64,000 nt of DNA, from assembly GCA_964035015.1 (NCBI GenBank), contig OZ036015.1:4451326-4515325 (forward strand), given 5' to 3'. The position numbers were made by a program, and so were the translations under genes. The notes under the pieces are model-generated. The model saw only the letters and a program-made list of their open reading frames with translations. It did not search any database and had not been told where the DNA came from. This DNA is from Corallium rubrum (lineage: Eukaryota; Cnidaria; Anthozoa; Scleralcyonacea; Coralliidae). Shown piece after piece: positions 1 to 26,800 of this stretch. The number at the start of each line of letters is the position of its first letter. Positions within the stretch are counted from its first letter, which is position 1.

Positions 1-229
1 TCCATCCATCCATCCATCCATCCATCCATCCATCCATCCATAAATCCATAAATCCATCCATTCATCCACCCATCCACTCATCCATCCATCCATCCATCCA
101 TCCACCAACCAACCAACCAACCAACCCATCCATTCATCCACTCACCTCCCCACATCCACCCCCCAAAAATGTTCTTTCCTTATTTTATAGTCCAAAGCAG
201 TAAAACGTTTTTCCCATCTATAACTCTAG
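1..229. repeat. CATC-type microsatellite in the last intron of gene 0
   Basis: The first 145 bases are (TCCA)n with CCAA variants. They are followed by unique intron sequence and a splice acceptor (ctataactctag) ending at 229. The same arrangement precedes the last exon of gene A near 21,900-22,040, so this is the end of the final intron of an upstream gene copy. Confidence 0.9.
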
Positions 230-511
230 GCACCAACTGTGGTCGTAACAGGCACTGTTCCACAACCTAACACTATTGTCGTCACTAACCAGACCAGCCA
301 AGGACAACCAATGGGATACGTGCAAGGACAGCCAATGGCATACGTGCAAGGACAGCCAATGGCATACGTGCAAGGCCAGCCAATGGCGTATCCCCAAGGT
401 CAACCGATGGCTTACGGACAAGCTGCCTATCCCAGCACAGCACAACAACAGCCTCCAGCGTACCCCGACGGCCAAATCAATCCAGGCGTCCAATACGTCG
501 GAAAACAATGA
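230..511 (+). CDS. gene 0, terminal coding exon (exon 5) of a 4-TM protein
   Basis: The exon begins after an AG acceptor and runs 94 codons to a TGA at 509-511. It encodes the cytoplasmic C-terminal tail of the upstream array member; exons 1-4 lie outside the window. The tail starts APTVVVTGTVPQPN and then carries five 8-residue units of the type QGQPMAYV. It also contains a PPAY motif (a PPxY-type WW-domain ligand) near the end. It is nearly identical to gene A exon 5 (22041-22346), which has one more 8-residue unit. The frame agrees with the phase-0 join seen in genes A and B. The tail function is inferred from composition only. Confidence 0.85.
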   Translation, partial: APTVVVTGTVPQPNTIVVTNQTSQGQPMGYVQGQPMAYVQGQPMAYVQGQPMAYPQGQPMAYGQAAYPSTAQQQPPAYPDGQINPGVQYVGKQ

Positions 512-782
512 AAACCCGTTCTGTGTTCCACTTTTGAGTTAAACATAAACATAGATAGTTGAGTGTTGAGTTTAGAAAACATCAAAATGTTTTAAATATG
601 TTTTTTAGTGAAGTATTCAACGAGCACTTTGAAGATTTTTTACTGTACTTTTTAAACGTAATCTAATGTAATCTTGATTGTAATGTTAATTAATTGTATT
701 CTATATTACAATTAATAATTAACTCTTACTGTACTGATTTATAATCTGTTGTACTACCAATAATTCATTAATAAACTTTAAT
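512..782 (+). other. gene 0 3' untranslated region with poly(A) signal
   Basis: AT-rich sequence follows the stop codon. A canonical AATAAA lies at 770-775. The same 3' UTR and signal follow gene A, so the duplication included the polyadenylation site. Confidence 0.7.
770..775 (+). promoter_or_regulatory. poly(A) signal AATAAA of gene 0
   Basis: AATAAA hexamer about 260 bp after the stop codon, conserved in the duplicate at 22605-22610. Confidence 0.6.
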
Positions 783-1258
783 TAACAAGACGCCTGCTCC
801 GGCGTTCACTCGGGCTACTGATTTCTGAAAGCTTCGCGTAGCCTGTGCGTACTCTAGCAAGACTACATGACAATGGCAATGCATAATTGCATAGATTTTC
901 ACAAATAGAATCCATGGTCTTATATGAACTGCTGCGGTGCAGGAAGCGCCGAAGGTTTCCTAATTAGGATAAATGTTAACAAGGCCGTTTTTCTGAAAAC
1001 AAGACAGCTTACCTTTTATAAATACTTCAACAGATCCTGGTGGGTTTCTAAATTGGCTATTCTGTTTCGCTATTAAAAACGGCCATACAATGTCTAATAT
1101 CGCCGAAAGATTGATTCCTTGTTGTTTCTTTCGAAGAACACGTAGTCAGACAAAGGTGCCATATACGTAATTTTTCGATTAAATGGTGATTTCTAATAGA
1201 GAAAACTCGCAAAGCCTGTTGGGGAAATATCGCGCGGCTGGGAGACTAATGATCACGA

Positions 1259-1314
1259 CCACCCCCCCCCCCCCCCCCCCAAAAAAAAATAAAAATAAAA
1301 AAATAATAATAATA
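1259..1314. repeat. poly-C / poly-A / (TAA)n tract
   Basis: A run of about 20 C is followed by A-rich and AAT-repeat sequence, next to a short block resembling 60,235-60,340. It is absent from the paralogous position near 23,028, so it was inserted or lost after the duplication. Confidence 0.8.
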
Positions 1315-2423
1315 ACAGAGCCGAAACCTAGCCCGACCGAGTAATTAATAAACTTCTCAGAAGATAGTTTTTTCAATGCTACGTATTTTTGGTGCAAAGC
1401 GCTCAAAACAATTTCCGTCTTTTTAGCTTCCTCCGCTCAAGATCTCTCTAACTTTAATATAACAAGACGCCTGGTCAGGCGTTCACTCGGGCTACTGCAA
1501 AATCACGCGCAGGTTGTCACATGCAGTGCTAAGATCTAAAGCCGCCGTCTAAACACATTCAGGTCACAGACAAAAGTCAAAACACAATCCAATCTCCGAT
1601 AGAAAACGCAATTTGCATTACACGAAACACGATTGCCTGTAACGTATTTCTTCGGGTATTGAATATCAACACAGCTAGCGACATTACTGACCAATATCAA
1701 ACTATGCCTGCGAACACGCAAAACACATCCGAGACGAGAAAGACTTGATCAGAGTCTGATCATCAGACAGTAGGAAAGCTATGAAAGAAAGCATTATTTC
1801 CACACATGTACAGCGTTCATATGTCAAGTCTCTTCGGGTATTAAATACCAACACAGCTTCCCCCGCTCAAGGCCTCTCTATTTTAACTTTATTACTGACG
1901 ACTCAGGTTCATTTTTACCCGAACCAAAGGCAAGGGTTAAAACTAGCTCTGAGAAGGGCCACGAACATATTTATGACCAAGAACATCAACTCTATTATTA
2001 TTATAATAATTTCAGTAAGCATTTGGAAGAAAATCAAAGACAGTACAGTAAGCAGTATCTTGAACAGTGCCGCCATCCCCATCCGCCAGCGTGTATTTCA
2101 TTGCAATAAATATTTACATAACTCTTCTCAAATTACTAGAAATACATGAACGCAATAACCCCTCGCCCACTTTGGCATGAATTTTTGTAAATGCCTCCTG
2201 ATATTCCCTCTGCTGATTAGAAACACTAGCGCTCTTTTTTATTGGGGGCCTGGAAATAGCCACTCCTGTTGATCAAGATATAGTTTTAATTCTAGTATAA
2301 TATTTGAAATAAAAAACCTGCAGTTTTAATAACTCTATTTTTTTGAAGAAAAAGGTAACGAGGAACAAAGAAAAATTTAAGGATGATATTTCGTGAAAAA
2401 TATTGAGATAAAGAAAATTGGAA

Positions 2424-2494
2424 GTCACCTCCAGGATTCGAACTCGACCATGTTACCATGCAAGCCGACTGTGTTAACCACCAGACTACCGAGG
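2424..2494 (-). repeat. tRNA-like sequence (SINE head or tRNA pseudogene)
   Basis: On the minus strand the sequence has a D-arm-like GGTGGTTA and a B-box-like GTTCGAATCC at the right spacing (about 71 nt). The acceptor and T stems pair poorly, so it is a degenerate tRNA-derived sequence and not a functional tRNA. It is duplicated at about 24146-24216. Confidence 0.55.
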
Positions 2495-3514
2495 CAGGCG
2501 GGAAAATTTGTCAAAATATTAGGGTTATATTTTACACTTCTTTCTTTCCATGTTTACAAAAAACATCACTACAGCATCTGAAAACATTTTTCAAACCTGG
2601 CAGCCTGCCACGGTAATATTCATTTATGACATTTCAAAATGCTGAAATTGTTTTCACCTACATGTTAATAAATATTTCAACAGCATTTGTACGTTTTACA
2701 GAAGAAAAATTGCTCCTTTTCAGATTTTTATGCCAAATTATGGACAAGCCACGTTAGTCACAAGTGGTTTTACAATAAGAAAACTATTTGAAAAAAGATA
2801 ACGCAGCCATAGATAAAAAATACAACAGGCAAGCAAACTAACATGCAATGGATAAGTTTAAAATACTTTAAGGACACACAAAAGAGAAAACAAAATTAAC
2901 AGTGATAGGATATACATCAGGAAAGTGGGAAACTCGAACAGTTTTCCTACTAAATGTTCGTGATTATTGAGAGCGGCTGCTCTATATTTTTACCGTAAAT
3001 TAAAACCGTTTCGCCGGCCTTTATTTCTTAATCGGTTTTCAAGTTTCACTCTTGCTTTCTCCTCCTTTCGAGTTTCGGTTTGACGGGTTTCCTTCTACTC
3101 AAGACGTTGTTTTGCTTTATACGTAGACGTTGATTTGTTCCTGTTCTTTCAAAAGTGATATACGTTTCCCAAAAACTCCTTTCTCAAGTCTTTTAATATT
3201 TATTTGTTAGTTCAAATCTTTTTGTCAAGAACTATATTGTCCTCAGTGCCCCACAATCTTAACCGCGCATGGTCCGTCCACACATATATACAAATAAATA
3301 AATAAATAAATATTCAGATCACAGAAATTCGTTCGCATATCACGTTTGTCCACGCGTGTAAAATGACTCCACGCGTGTCGAGATTAGCACTCTCACCGGG
3401 CTCCGGGCCTTCGGCCCTACGCCCGGGCTCGGGGATTAATAATTCACGAGGAAAACATAGTGGAAATCAGTTACCGAGACGTTGTTGTAAAATGCAGAGA
3501 GCCGTCGATTATTA

Positions 3515-3657
3515 TCATTTATAGACCTGGAGCGAGGGGAATTCGATGAAATATTACCCCGAGGTATGATATATCCCGAGGGCGAAGCCCTCGGGATATA
3601 TCATCCCTCGGGGTAATATTTCATCGAATTCCCCAAGCGAAAGGTCTATAAATGATA
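3515..3657. repeat. near-perfect hairpin (foldback MITE-like)
   Basis: The arms tcatttatagacc...ccccgagg and its reverse complement meet at GAGGGCGAAGCCCTC near 3586. Each arm is about 65 bp. The copy near 25,240-25,295 keeps the left arm only. Confidence 0.85.
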
Positions 3658-3939
3658 TATTATATCGAAACATATTAACCTTTCCAAAAAAAGCTTAAAT
3701 AATGTTAATAAAGTTCGCTTAGCTTAACTTTTGTCCGCTTTTCATTGTCTGTTTCCATTCTGTTGTCGTCTCAAGGCTTCTGGATGCATTGTTTGTTGCT
3801 TTTTTTGTATTCCCTGAATCCTTATTTTCTTGTAACCTAACAATCTTCTTGTCAACATCTGAATGTTCGGGCGAAACGTTTTCTTGTCTCGCCGAACTCC
3901 GCTATTGTTGTTGACAGCTTCGTGATTCGTGCGTGATAT

Positions 3940-4012
3940 TCACGCGTGGTACACGAACTCGAATACCCCAGCCACAGCGGGGTATTCGACTCGAATACCC
4001 CGCTGTGGCGGG
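3940..4012. repeat. short inverted repeats around a GGGGTATTCGA motif
   Basis: AATACCCC / GGGGTATT units occur in alternating orientation and can form small hairpins. They are conserved in the copy near 25,360-25,420. Confidence 0.6.
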
Positions 4013-4929
4013 AAATTCTACGATAAATTAACTGGTCACGTGGTACAAGTCAAGCTCTCTGACTGGACAATTTACAGTTGAGATATAATATTCCTGATTA
4101 TCCACTCGAGAGCCGTGGATAATCAGGATACCCACTCGGTTATCGCCACGTTTTTTAACACACTTCTCAGTGTTTTCAAATTAGATAATAAAAGGCTTCT
4201 CGTGTATGACTTTTTATATAACTTTCAGGTAAACTTGGCAGAAAAATGCAACATTTGTCATCAAAACAATCTTTGCTTCAAAGTATTAACAAGAAAAGGA
4301 TACAATTCCATAAACAACATACCAATAGTGACTTAGAATTGTTAAAACTGATAGGCTCAGATCAGCTGGCTAAAATATATTTTAGCTATACTTTAGCCCG
4401 CTGAATTCTCAATTTTAGCCCACAAAATACAGCACAATGCCCGAGAAAATTATTATAATGTCGAACTTATTCCGTCAACATACTTTTTAACTGTATTTGG
4501 GGGTTGAAAAACAAACTGAAAGAAGCAAATTTCCATAATTATGAATGTAGCTATGCTATTAAAATATTGAATCCGCCATATTCACAGCAAGCAAAGCAAA
4601 ATTATCTAGTTAAAATATGAATTAATTAATTGCCTCTACTATTATTGCCTCCTATTTCATGAGAGGCACACACAATCCAGTTATATATAAGTCAGTGATT
4701 CCTACCTCAATACAGTAATCTTGACTTTTCTTGACTTGCAACTTTGAGTCTTTTGCAATTTACAGATTCTCCTGACTAGAAACAAGAAAACTTGTTAAAA
4801 ATTATTACTTAAATATGCATGTAATGGAGCAAAGTAAAAATGTGGTAAACTGGCAAGATTTTTAGTAACAAAATACTGCATGACGTTTCGTGCCAAGGGG
4901 CTTATAGTTAGGCTTATAGTTATAGAGTT

Positions 4930-4930
<1 letters not shown>

Positions 4931-5018
<88 letters not shown>
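4931..5018. repeat. (GA)n dinucleotide microsatellite
   Basis: An almost pure GA run of about 85 bp, flanked by GAGTTA-type repeats. Confidence 0.95.
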
Positions 5019-5021
<3 letters not shown>

Positions 5022-5760
5022 ATAGAGTTAAGTTAGAGTTATAAAGTTAGAGTTATAAAGTTAGAGTTATAAAATTAGAGTTATAAAGTTAAAGTTATAA
5101 AGTTAGAGTTATAAAGTTAAAGTTAAAAGTTAGAGTTATCAAGTTAGAGTTATCAAGTTAGAGTTATCAAGTTAGAGTTATAAAGTTAGAGTTATAAAGT
5201 TAGAGTTATAAAGTTAAAGTTATAAAGTTAGAGTTATAAAATTAGAGTTATAAAGCTAAAGTTATAAAGTTAGAGTTATAAAGTTAGAGTTATAAAGTTA
5301 GAGTTATAAAGTTAAAGTTATAAAGTTAGAGTTATAAAGTTAGAGTTATAAAGTTAGAGTTATAAAGTTAGAGTTAGAGTTAGAGTTAGAGTTGGAGTTG
5401 GAGTTGGAGTTGGAGTTGGAGTTGGAGTTGGAGTTGGAGTTGGAGTTGGAGTTGGAGTTGGAGTTGGAGTTGGAGTTGGAGTTGGAGTTGGAGTTGGAGT
5501 TGGAGTTGGAGTTGGAGTTGGAGTTGGAGTTGGAGTTGGAGTTGGAGTTGGAGTTGGAGTTGGAGTTAGAGTTAGAGTTAGAGTTAGAGTTAGAGCTATA
5601 GAGTTAGTGTTAGAGAATTGGAGAGATAGAGAGTTAGAGTTAAAGTTATACAGTTAGAGTTATAGAGTTCGAGTTTTAGTTATAGAGTTATAAAATTATA
5701 TTTATAGAGTTAGAGAGGTATGGCATTAGAGGTATAGTGTTAAAGTTATAGAGTTGTAGA
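5019..5760. repeat. GAGTTATAAAGTTA / GGAGTT satellite
   Basis: 14-bp units of the type GTTAGAGTTATAAA occupy about 5019-5370. A pure (GGAGTT)n hexamer follows to about 5565, then degenerate GAGTTA units. The Leu-Glu open frame here is a hexamer translation, not a gene. Related arrays lie upstream of the exon 1 copies at 27110, 53198 and 54298. Confidence 0.95.
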
Positions 5761-6256
5761 GTGTTTTCATCAGCCCGTCTATTTTCAAACGATTTTTTGA
5801 GCTAAGACTAAGAAACGCGCCATCACGTCAAAATGTTAGCGTGGCATGATTTCTGAACATGTTAACTGACCAACCCCAGCTTAAGACATAACCAAAGTTA
5901 TAATTAAATATAAGGTATATCATGACTAAAATTAATTCATTCTTAATGTGGCTAAATGTAATTTAGGCAAGGTAAAAAAAGGAGACAATGCTATATAGTC
6001 AGCAGACACTCACTATAATATATGGGGATTATCTCAGGTCTCATCAAAGTCTTGTCAGCGTGATCTGAGCTTGACTGGTTTTGCGGGCGCTGCTCATTGA
6101 GTTAATACGGGGGGATTCTCGCTTTGCATTGTGTTGACCCACCCACCCACTCCTGATAGAATGCAAGGTAACTACATATATTTCCACTGCTTGACAGTGT
6201 GACTGGTTACCTCTGAGCAGGGCTGGCATCCCCCCTGGGGCTTGGCATCCTCCAAT
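5761..6256. repeat. remnant of exon-1 5' flank, then a possible retroelement 3' end
   Basis: 5765-5960 resembles the sequence just upstream of exon 1 in genes B and C (for example cagcttaagacataacc), but no exon 1 follows. About 6040-6256 is unidentified sequence ending directly in a (TAA)n tail, as a SINE or LINE 3' end would. No gene is seen. Confidence 0.5.
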
Positions 6257-6262
6257 AATAAA

Positions 6263-6337
<75 letters not shown>

Positions 6338-6338
6338 C
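6257..6338. repeat. (TAA)n microsatellite
   Basis: About 80 bp of AAT/TAA repeat. The poly-Ile frame on the minus strand is its translation. Confidence 0.95.
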
Positions 6339-6420
6339 ATCTTTTTGTTGAACCGTATTGCAGTGTTAAACTGAATTACACGGCATAATAGAAATATCTA
6401 CATATATACTATTGTCAACT

Positions 6421-7137
6421 AAGAGCGAGCGTGATCTTGGTCTCTGGATTTGTACCGACCTTGCCTGGAACAAACAAGTTAACGAATAATGTGTACGTGC
6501 TAACAAATCATTAGGATACATTAGGAGAAATGCCAGAAACATCCAATATACATCAGTTAGGAGAACAATCTACTTAGCACTCATACGCTCTCACTTTGGT
6601 TTTGCAACGCAAGTCTGGGCTCCTCAATCTATTGATCTAATTGTAAAATTAGAACGAACTCAAAGGCGTACCACAAAGTACATACTTAACTTACCATTTA
6701 CTTGTGCAGTTAAATACCCATCCAGACTATTATCACTATCTTTACTCCCAATCTGTTATTGGCACGAATACTTGGACATGGTACACTACTTTAAAGTTAC
6801 TCATGGTTTAATCGACTCATCATATCTTCCGCTTATTAAAAACACTACCAGGTGCACCAGATCATCCAGAAGCAACGCCAGTACACCTAAATACGTAGTT
6901 CCACGAAGGAAAACGACAACACACCAAAGATCGTTTTGGGTAAGATCAACTAGAACCTGGAACACTCTAAGTGATAAGTTAGACTTAAGCATGATTAGTC
7001 TTAATTTATTTAAGTCTGTAATGTTTATTACTATTTCACTGCCTTGGAGAAAATGTATGACTATGAAGATCCACGTACATTTAAGACGATCTGTCCAAGA
7101 TGCAACAACTCACGGACCCTATTAGGCCCAATAAACT
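6421..7137 (+). pseudogene. 5'-truncated LINE reverse transcriptase C-terminal remnant
   Basis: The + frame reads KSERDLGLWICTDLAWNKQV and then, after an in-frame TAA at 6487-6489, KSLGYIRRNARNI and VWAPQSIDLIVKLERTQRR. These are typical of the region after the polymerase domain in non-LTR retrotransposons. Near 7030 the homologous reading shifts to another frame, which ends in YEDPRTFKTICPRCNNSR (a CxxC-containing tail) followed by a TAG near 7138. One stop and one frameshift show it is dead. Typical LINE RTs are several times longer, so the copy is 5'-truncated. The clade cannot be fixed from this fragment. Confidence 0.8.
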
Positions 7138-7469
7138 GTTGTTATTAGAACTGTAATTATTATTTTATTGTCAATTTTCTATATTTATTGTTTTCAGTCT
7201 TTTTTAGTGTTATTATTTTCAGTATTTATGTACATAATTAGATGGCAAAGCTAATAAAAAAATTAGAAAGTTGAAGGTTTGATAGACGCTCTAACCATTG
7301 ATCTACTGAGGCTCAGTGTTCTGTCAACGTTTCGGGAATACAAAATGACCGATTTGTCGCAAACACGAGACCGAGTTGGGAGAATTCGAAAGTTTAAGCG
7401 ACGGTCTCTATACAGAGACTTTCAAATTCTCCCAAACACACTCGAGCAGATGACGCCATTTTCTTAGAA
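7138..7469. repeat. LINE 3' tail, SINE scrap and a hairpin upstream of gene A
   Basis: An AT-rich LINE tail runs to about 7275. A fragment of the tRNA-derived SINE follows (gctctaaccattgatctactgaggctc). 7370-7440 is a hairpin with arms ttgggagaattcgaaagt / actttcaaattctcccaa. No gene is seen. Confidence 0.6.
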
Positions 7470-7727
7470 GCCGGCCGTGACGTCACAACACGTGAAAGAA
7501 ACCACGCGCTAACTGACCAACCAGAGCGAGCGTGGGACGTCACCTGGGCTACGATTGGCTAGAATTCTTGCTACGCCGTAGGGTTAAATTCATTTCCTCA
7601 TTCTTCAAGTTTCTCATTTTAATCTTCGTTCAACAGTGCGTACTTTCGTTTAGCTGGCCACACGAAGACTCCCGCGCTCTCTCTATTCGAAGCATTTCAG
7701 AGCTAGAAACATTACAATTGATTTCAA
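7470..7727 (+). promoter_or_regulatory. candidate promoter and 5' UTR of gene A
   Basis: Upstream of the gene A start there is a palindromic CRE-type TGACGTCA at 7478-7485, an E-box CACGTG at 7489-7494, a second GACGTCA at 7536-7542 and an inverted CCAAT box (ATTGG) at 7554-7558. Such clustering within 260 bp of the start is suggestive. There is no obvious TATA box, and the transcription start cannot be placed. Genes B and C have quite different 5' flanks. Confidence 0.45.
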
Positions 7728-22346
<14,619 letters not shown>

Positions 22347-22617
22347 AAACCCGTTCTGTGTTCCACTTTTGAGTTAAACCATAAACATAGATAGTTGAGT
22401 GTTGAGTTTAGAAAACATCAAAATGTTTTAAATATGTTTTTAGTGAAGTATTCAACGAGCACTTTGAAGATTTTTTACTGTACTTTTTAAACGTAATCTA
22501 ATGTAATCTTGATTGTAATGTTAATTAATTGTACTCTATATTACAATTAATAATTAACTCTTACTGTATTGATTTATAATCTGTTGTACTACCAATAATT
22601 CATTAATAAACTTTAAT
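22347..22617 (+). other. gene A 3' UTR with AATAAA at 22605-22610
   Basis: It matches the gene 0 3' UTR. The AATAAA hexamer lies about 260 bp after the stop. Confidence 0.7.
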
Positions 22618-25600
22618 TAACAAGACGCCTGCTCCGGCGTTCACTCGGGCTACTGATTTCTGAAAGCTTCGCGTAGCCTGTGCGTACTCTAGCAAGACTA
22701 CATGACAATGGCAATGCATAATTGCATAGATTTTCACAAATAGAATCCATGGTCTTATATGAACTGCTGCGGTGCAGGAAGCGCCCAAGGTTTCCTAATT
22801 AGGATAAATGTAAACAAGGCCGTTTTTCTGAAAACAAGACAGCTTACCTTTTATAAATACTTCAACAGATCCTGGTGGGTTTCTAAATTGTCTATTCTGT
22901 TTCGCTATTAAAAACGGCCATACAATGTCTAATATCGCCGAAAGATTGATTCCTTGTTGTTTCTTTCGAAGAACACGTAGTCAGACAAAGGTTCCATATA
23001 CGTAATTTTTCGATTAAATGGTGATTTCTAATAATAACAGAGCCGAAACCTAGCCCGACCGAGTAATTAATAAACTTTTCAGAAGATAGTTTTTTCAATG
23101 CTACGTATTTTTGGTGCAAAGCGCTCAAAACAATTTCCGTCTTTTTAGCTTCCTCCGCTCAAGATCTCTCTAACTTTATTATAACACGACGCCGGGTCAG
23201 GCGTTCACTCGGGCTACTGCAAAATCACGCGCAGGTTGTCACATGCAGTGCTAAGATCTAAAGCCGCCGTCTAAACACATTCAGGTCACAGACAAAAGTC
23301 AAAACACAATCCAATCTCCGACAGAAAACGCAATTTGCATTACACGAAACACGATTGCCTGTAACGTATTTCTTCGGGTATTGAATATCAACACAGCTAG
23401 CGACATTACTGACCAATATCAAACTATGCCTGCGAACACGCAAAACACATCCGAGACGAGAAAGACTTGATCAGAGTCTGATCATCAGACAGTAGGAAAG
23501 CTATGAAAGAAAGCATTATTTCCACACATGTACAGCGTTCATATGTCAAGTCTCTTCGGGTATTAAATATCAACACAGCTTCCCCCGCTCAAGGCCTCTC
23601 TATTTTAACTTTATTACTGACGACTCAGGTTCATTTTTACCCGAACCAAAGGCAAGGGTTAAAACTAGCTCTGAGAAGGGCCACGAACATATTTACGACC
23701 AAGAACATCAACTCTATTATTATTATAATAATTTCAGTAAGCATTTGGAAGAAAATCAAAGACAGTACAGTAAGCAGTATCTTGAACAGTGCCGCCATCC
23801 CCATCCGCCAGCGTGTATTTCATTGCAATAAATATTTACATAACTCTTCTCAAATTACTAGAAATACATGAACGCAATAACCCCTCGCCCGCTTTGGCAT
23901 GAATTTTTGTAAATGCCTCCTGATATTCCCTCTGCTGATTAGAAACACTAGCGCTCTTTTTTATTGGGGGCCTGGAAATAGCCACTCCTGTTGATCAAAA
24001 TATAGTTTTAATTCTAGTATAATATTTGAAATAAAAAAACTGCAGTTTTAATAACTCTATTTTTTTGAAGAAAAAGGTAACGAGGAACAAAGAAAAATTT
24101 AAGGATGATATTTCGTGAAAAATATTGAGATAAAGAAAATTGGAAGTCACCTCCAGGATTCGAACTCGACCATGTTACCATGCAAGCCGACTGTGTTAAC
24201 CACCAGACTACCGAGGCAGGCGGGAAAATTTTGTCAAAATATTAGGGTTATATTTTACACTTCTTTCTTTCCATGTTTACAAAAAACATCACTACAGCAT
24301 CTGAAAACATTTTTCAAACCTGGCAGCCTGCCACGGTAATATTCATTTATGACATTTCAAAATGCTGAAATTGTTTTCACCTACATGTTAATAAATATTT
24401 CAACAGCATTTGTACGTTTTACAGAAGAAAAATTGCTCCTTTTCAGATTTTTATGCCAAATTATGGACAAGCCACGTTAGTCACAAGTGGTTTTACAATA
24501 AGAAAACTATTTGAAAAAAGATAACGCAGCCATAGATAAAAAATACAACAGGCAAGCAAACTAACATGCAATGGATAAGTTTAAAATACTTTAAGGACAC
24601 ACAAAAGAGAAAACAAAATTAACAGTGATAGGATATACATCAGGAAAGTGGGAAACTCGAACAGTTTTCCTACTAAATGTTCGTGATTATTGAGAGCGGC
24701 TGCTCTATATTTTTACCGTAAATTAAAACCGTTTCGCCGGCCTTTATTTCTTAATCGGTTTTCAAGTTTCACTCTTGCTTTCTCCTCCTTTCGAGTTTCG
24801 GTTTGACGGGTTTCCTTCTACTCAAGACGTTGTTTTGCTTTATACGTAGACGTTGATTTGTTCCTGTTCTTTCAAAAGTGATATACGTTTCCCAAAAACT
24901 CCTTTCTCAAGTCTTTTAATAGTTATTTGTTAGTTCAAATCTTTTTGTCAAGGACTATATTGTCCTCAGTGCCCCACAATCTTAACCGCGCATGGTCCGT
25001 CCACACATATATACAAATAAATAAATAAATAAATATTCAGATCACAGAAATTCGTTCGCATATCACGTTTGTCCACGCGTGTAAAATAACTCCACGCGTG
25101 TCGAGATTAGCACCCTCACCGGGCTCCGGGCCTTCGGCCCTACGCCCGGGCTCGGGGATTAATAATTCATGAGGAAAACATAGTGGAAATCAGTTACCGA
25201 GACGTTGTTGTAAAATGCAGAGAGCCGTCGATTATTATCATTTATAGACCTGGAGCGAGGGGAATTCGATGAAATATTACCCCGAGGTATGATATCCGAA
25301 CTCCGCTATTGTTGTTGACAGCTTCGTGATTCGTGCGTGATATTCACGCGTGGTACACGAACTCGAATACCCCAGCCACAGCGGGGTATTCGACTCGAAT
25401 ACCCCGCTGTGGCGGGAAATTCTACGATAAATTAACTGGTCACGTGGTACAAATCAAGCTCTCTGACTGGACAATTTACAGTTGAGATATAATATTCCTG
25501 ATTATCCACTCGAGAGCCGTGGATAATCAGGATACCCACTCGGTTATCGCCACGTTTTTTAACATACTTCTCAGTGTTTTCAAATTAGATAATAAAAGGC

Positions 25601-26300
25601 TTCTCGTGTATGACTTTTTATATAACTTTCAGGTAAACTTGGCAGAAAAATGCAACATTTGTCATCAAAACAATCTTTGCTTCAAAGTATTAACAAGAAA
25701 AGGATACAATTCCATAAACAACATACCAATAGTGACTTAGAATTGTTAAAACTGATACGCTCAGATCAGCTGGCTAAAATATATTTTAGCTATACTTTAG
25801 CCCGCTGAATTCTCCATTTTAGCCCACAAAATACAGCACAATGCCCGAGAAAATTATTATAATGTCGAACTTATTCCGTCAACATACTTTTTAACTGTAT
25901 TTGGGGGTTGAAAAACAAACTGAAAGAAGCAAATTTCCATAATTATGAATGTAGCTATGCTATTAAAATATTGAATCCGCCATATTCACAGCAAGCAAAG
26001 CAAAATTATCTAGTTAAAATATGAATTAATTAATTGCCTCTACTATTATTGCCTCCTATTTCATGAGGGGCACACACAATCCAGTTATATATACGTCAGT
26101 GATTCCTACCTCAATACAGTAATCTTGACTTTTCTTGACTTGCAACTTTGAGTCTTTTGCAATTTACAGATTCTCCTGACTAGAAACAAGAAAACTTGTT
26201 AATAATTATTACTTAAATATGCATGTAATAGAGCAAAATAAAAATGTGGTAAACTGGCAAGATTTTCAGCAAAAAAATACTGCATAACGTTTCGCGCCAA
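22618..26300. repeat. intergenic segmental duplicate, copy 2
   Basis: Partner of about 783-4,900. It carries the tRNA-like sequence (about 24,146-24,216), a half hairpin (about 25,240-25,295) and the same non-conserved short frames. No gene is supported. Confidence 0.85.
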
Positions 26301-26309
26301 GGGGGTTAT

Positions 26310-26800
26310 AGTTAGGCTTATAGTTATAGTTATAGTTGGAGTTGGAGGTGGAGTTGGTGTTGGTGTTGGTGTTGGTGTTGGTGTTGGTGTTGGTGTTAGT
26401 GTTAGAGTAATGGAGTTCAAGTTATAGTTATAGAGTTAGAGTTATAAAATTAGATTTATAGATTTATAGAGTTATAGAGTTGTGGAGTTATAGAGTTGTT
26501 TCGTGCCAAGGGGGTTATAGTTAGGCTTATAGTTAGAGTTAGAGTTAGAGTTAGAGTTAGAGTTAGAGTTAGAGTTAGAGTTAGAGTTAGAGTTAGAGTT
26601 AGAGTTAGAGTTAGAGTTAGAGTTAGAGTTAGAGTTAGAGTTAGAGTTAGAGTTAGAGTTAGAGTTAGAGTTAGAGTTAGAGTTATGGAGTTATAGTTAT
26701 AGTTATAGAGTTAGAGTTATGGAGTTAGAGTTATAGTTATAGAGTTAGAGTTATAAAATTAGATTTATAGATTTATAGAGTTAGAGTTATACAGTTGTAG
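26310..26800. repeat. (GTTGGT)n / (GTTAGA)n hexamer satellite upstream of gene B
   Basis: (GTTGGT)n lies at about 26,345-26,395 and a nearly pure (GTTAGA)n at about 26,530-26,690, with GTTATAGA variants around them. The Arg-Val frame is a hexamer translation. Confidence 0.95.

Larger units (their letters stand above)
783..4900. repeat. intergenic segmental duplicate, copy 1 (partner about 22,618-26,300)
   Basis: Sequence downstream of gene 0 matches the region downstream of gene A with few substitutions. Two structural differences are visible. Copy 1 has about 113 extra bases around 1190-1310, including a poly-C/poly-A tract at 1260-1300. Copy 2 lacks about 319 bases corresponding to 3573-3891. 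No convincing gene is present. The open frames (61, 122, 62 and 73 codons) are shared by both copies only because the DNA is recently duplicated. Confidence 0.85.

Noticed and set aside
4115..4336. 73-codon frame with Cys residues, repeated at 25519-25740
   Set aside because: Conserved only through recent segmental duplication. No splice context or family resemblance.
26496..26700. Interstitial telomere (TTAGRG-like hexamer)
   Set aside because: The unit is TTAGAG, not TTAGGG, and it grades into GTTATA and GTTGGA. It is part of the local hexamer satellite family.
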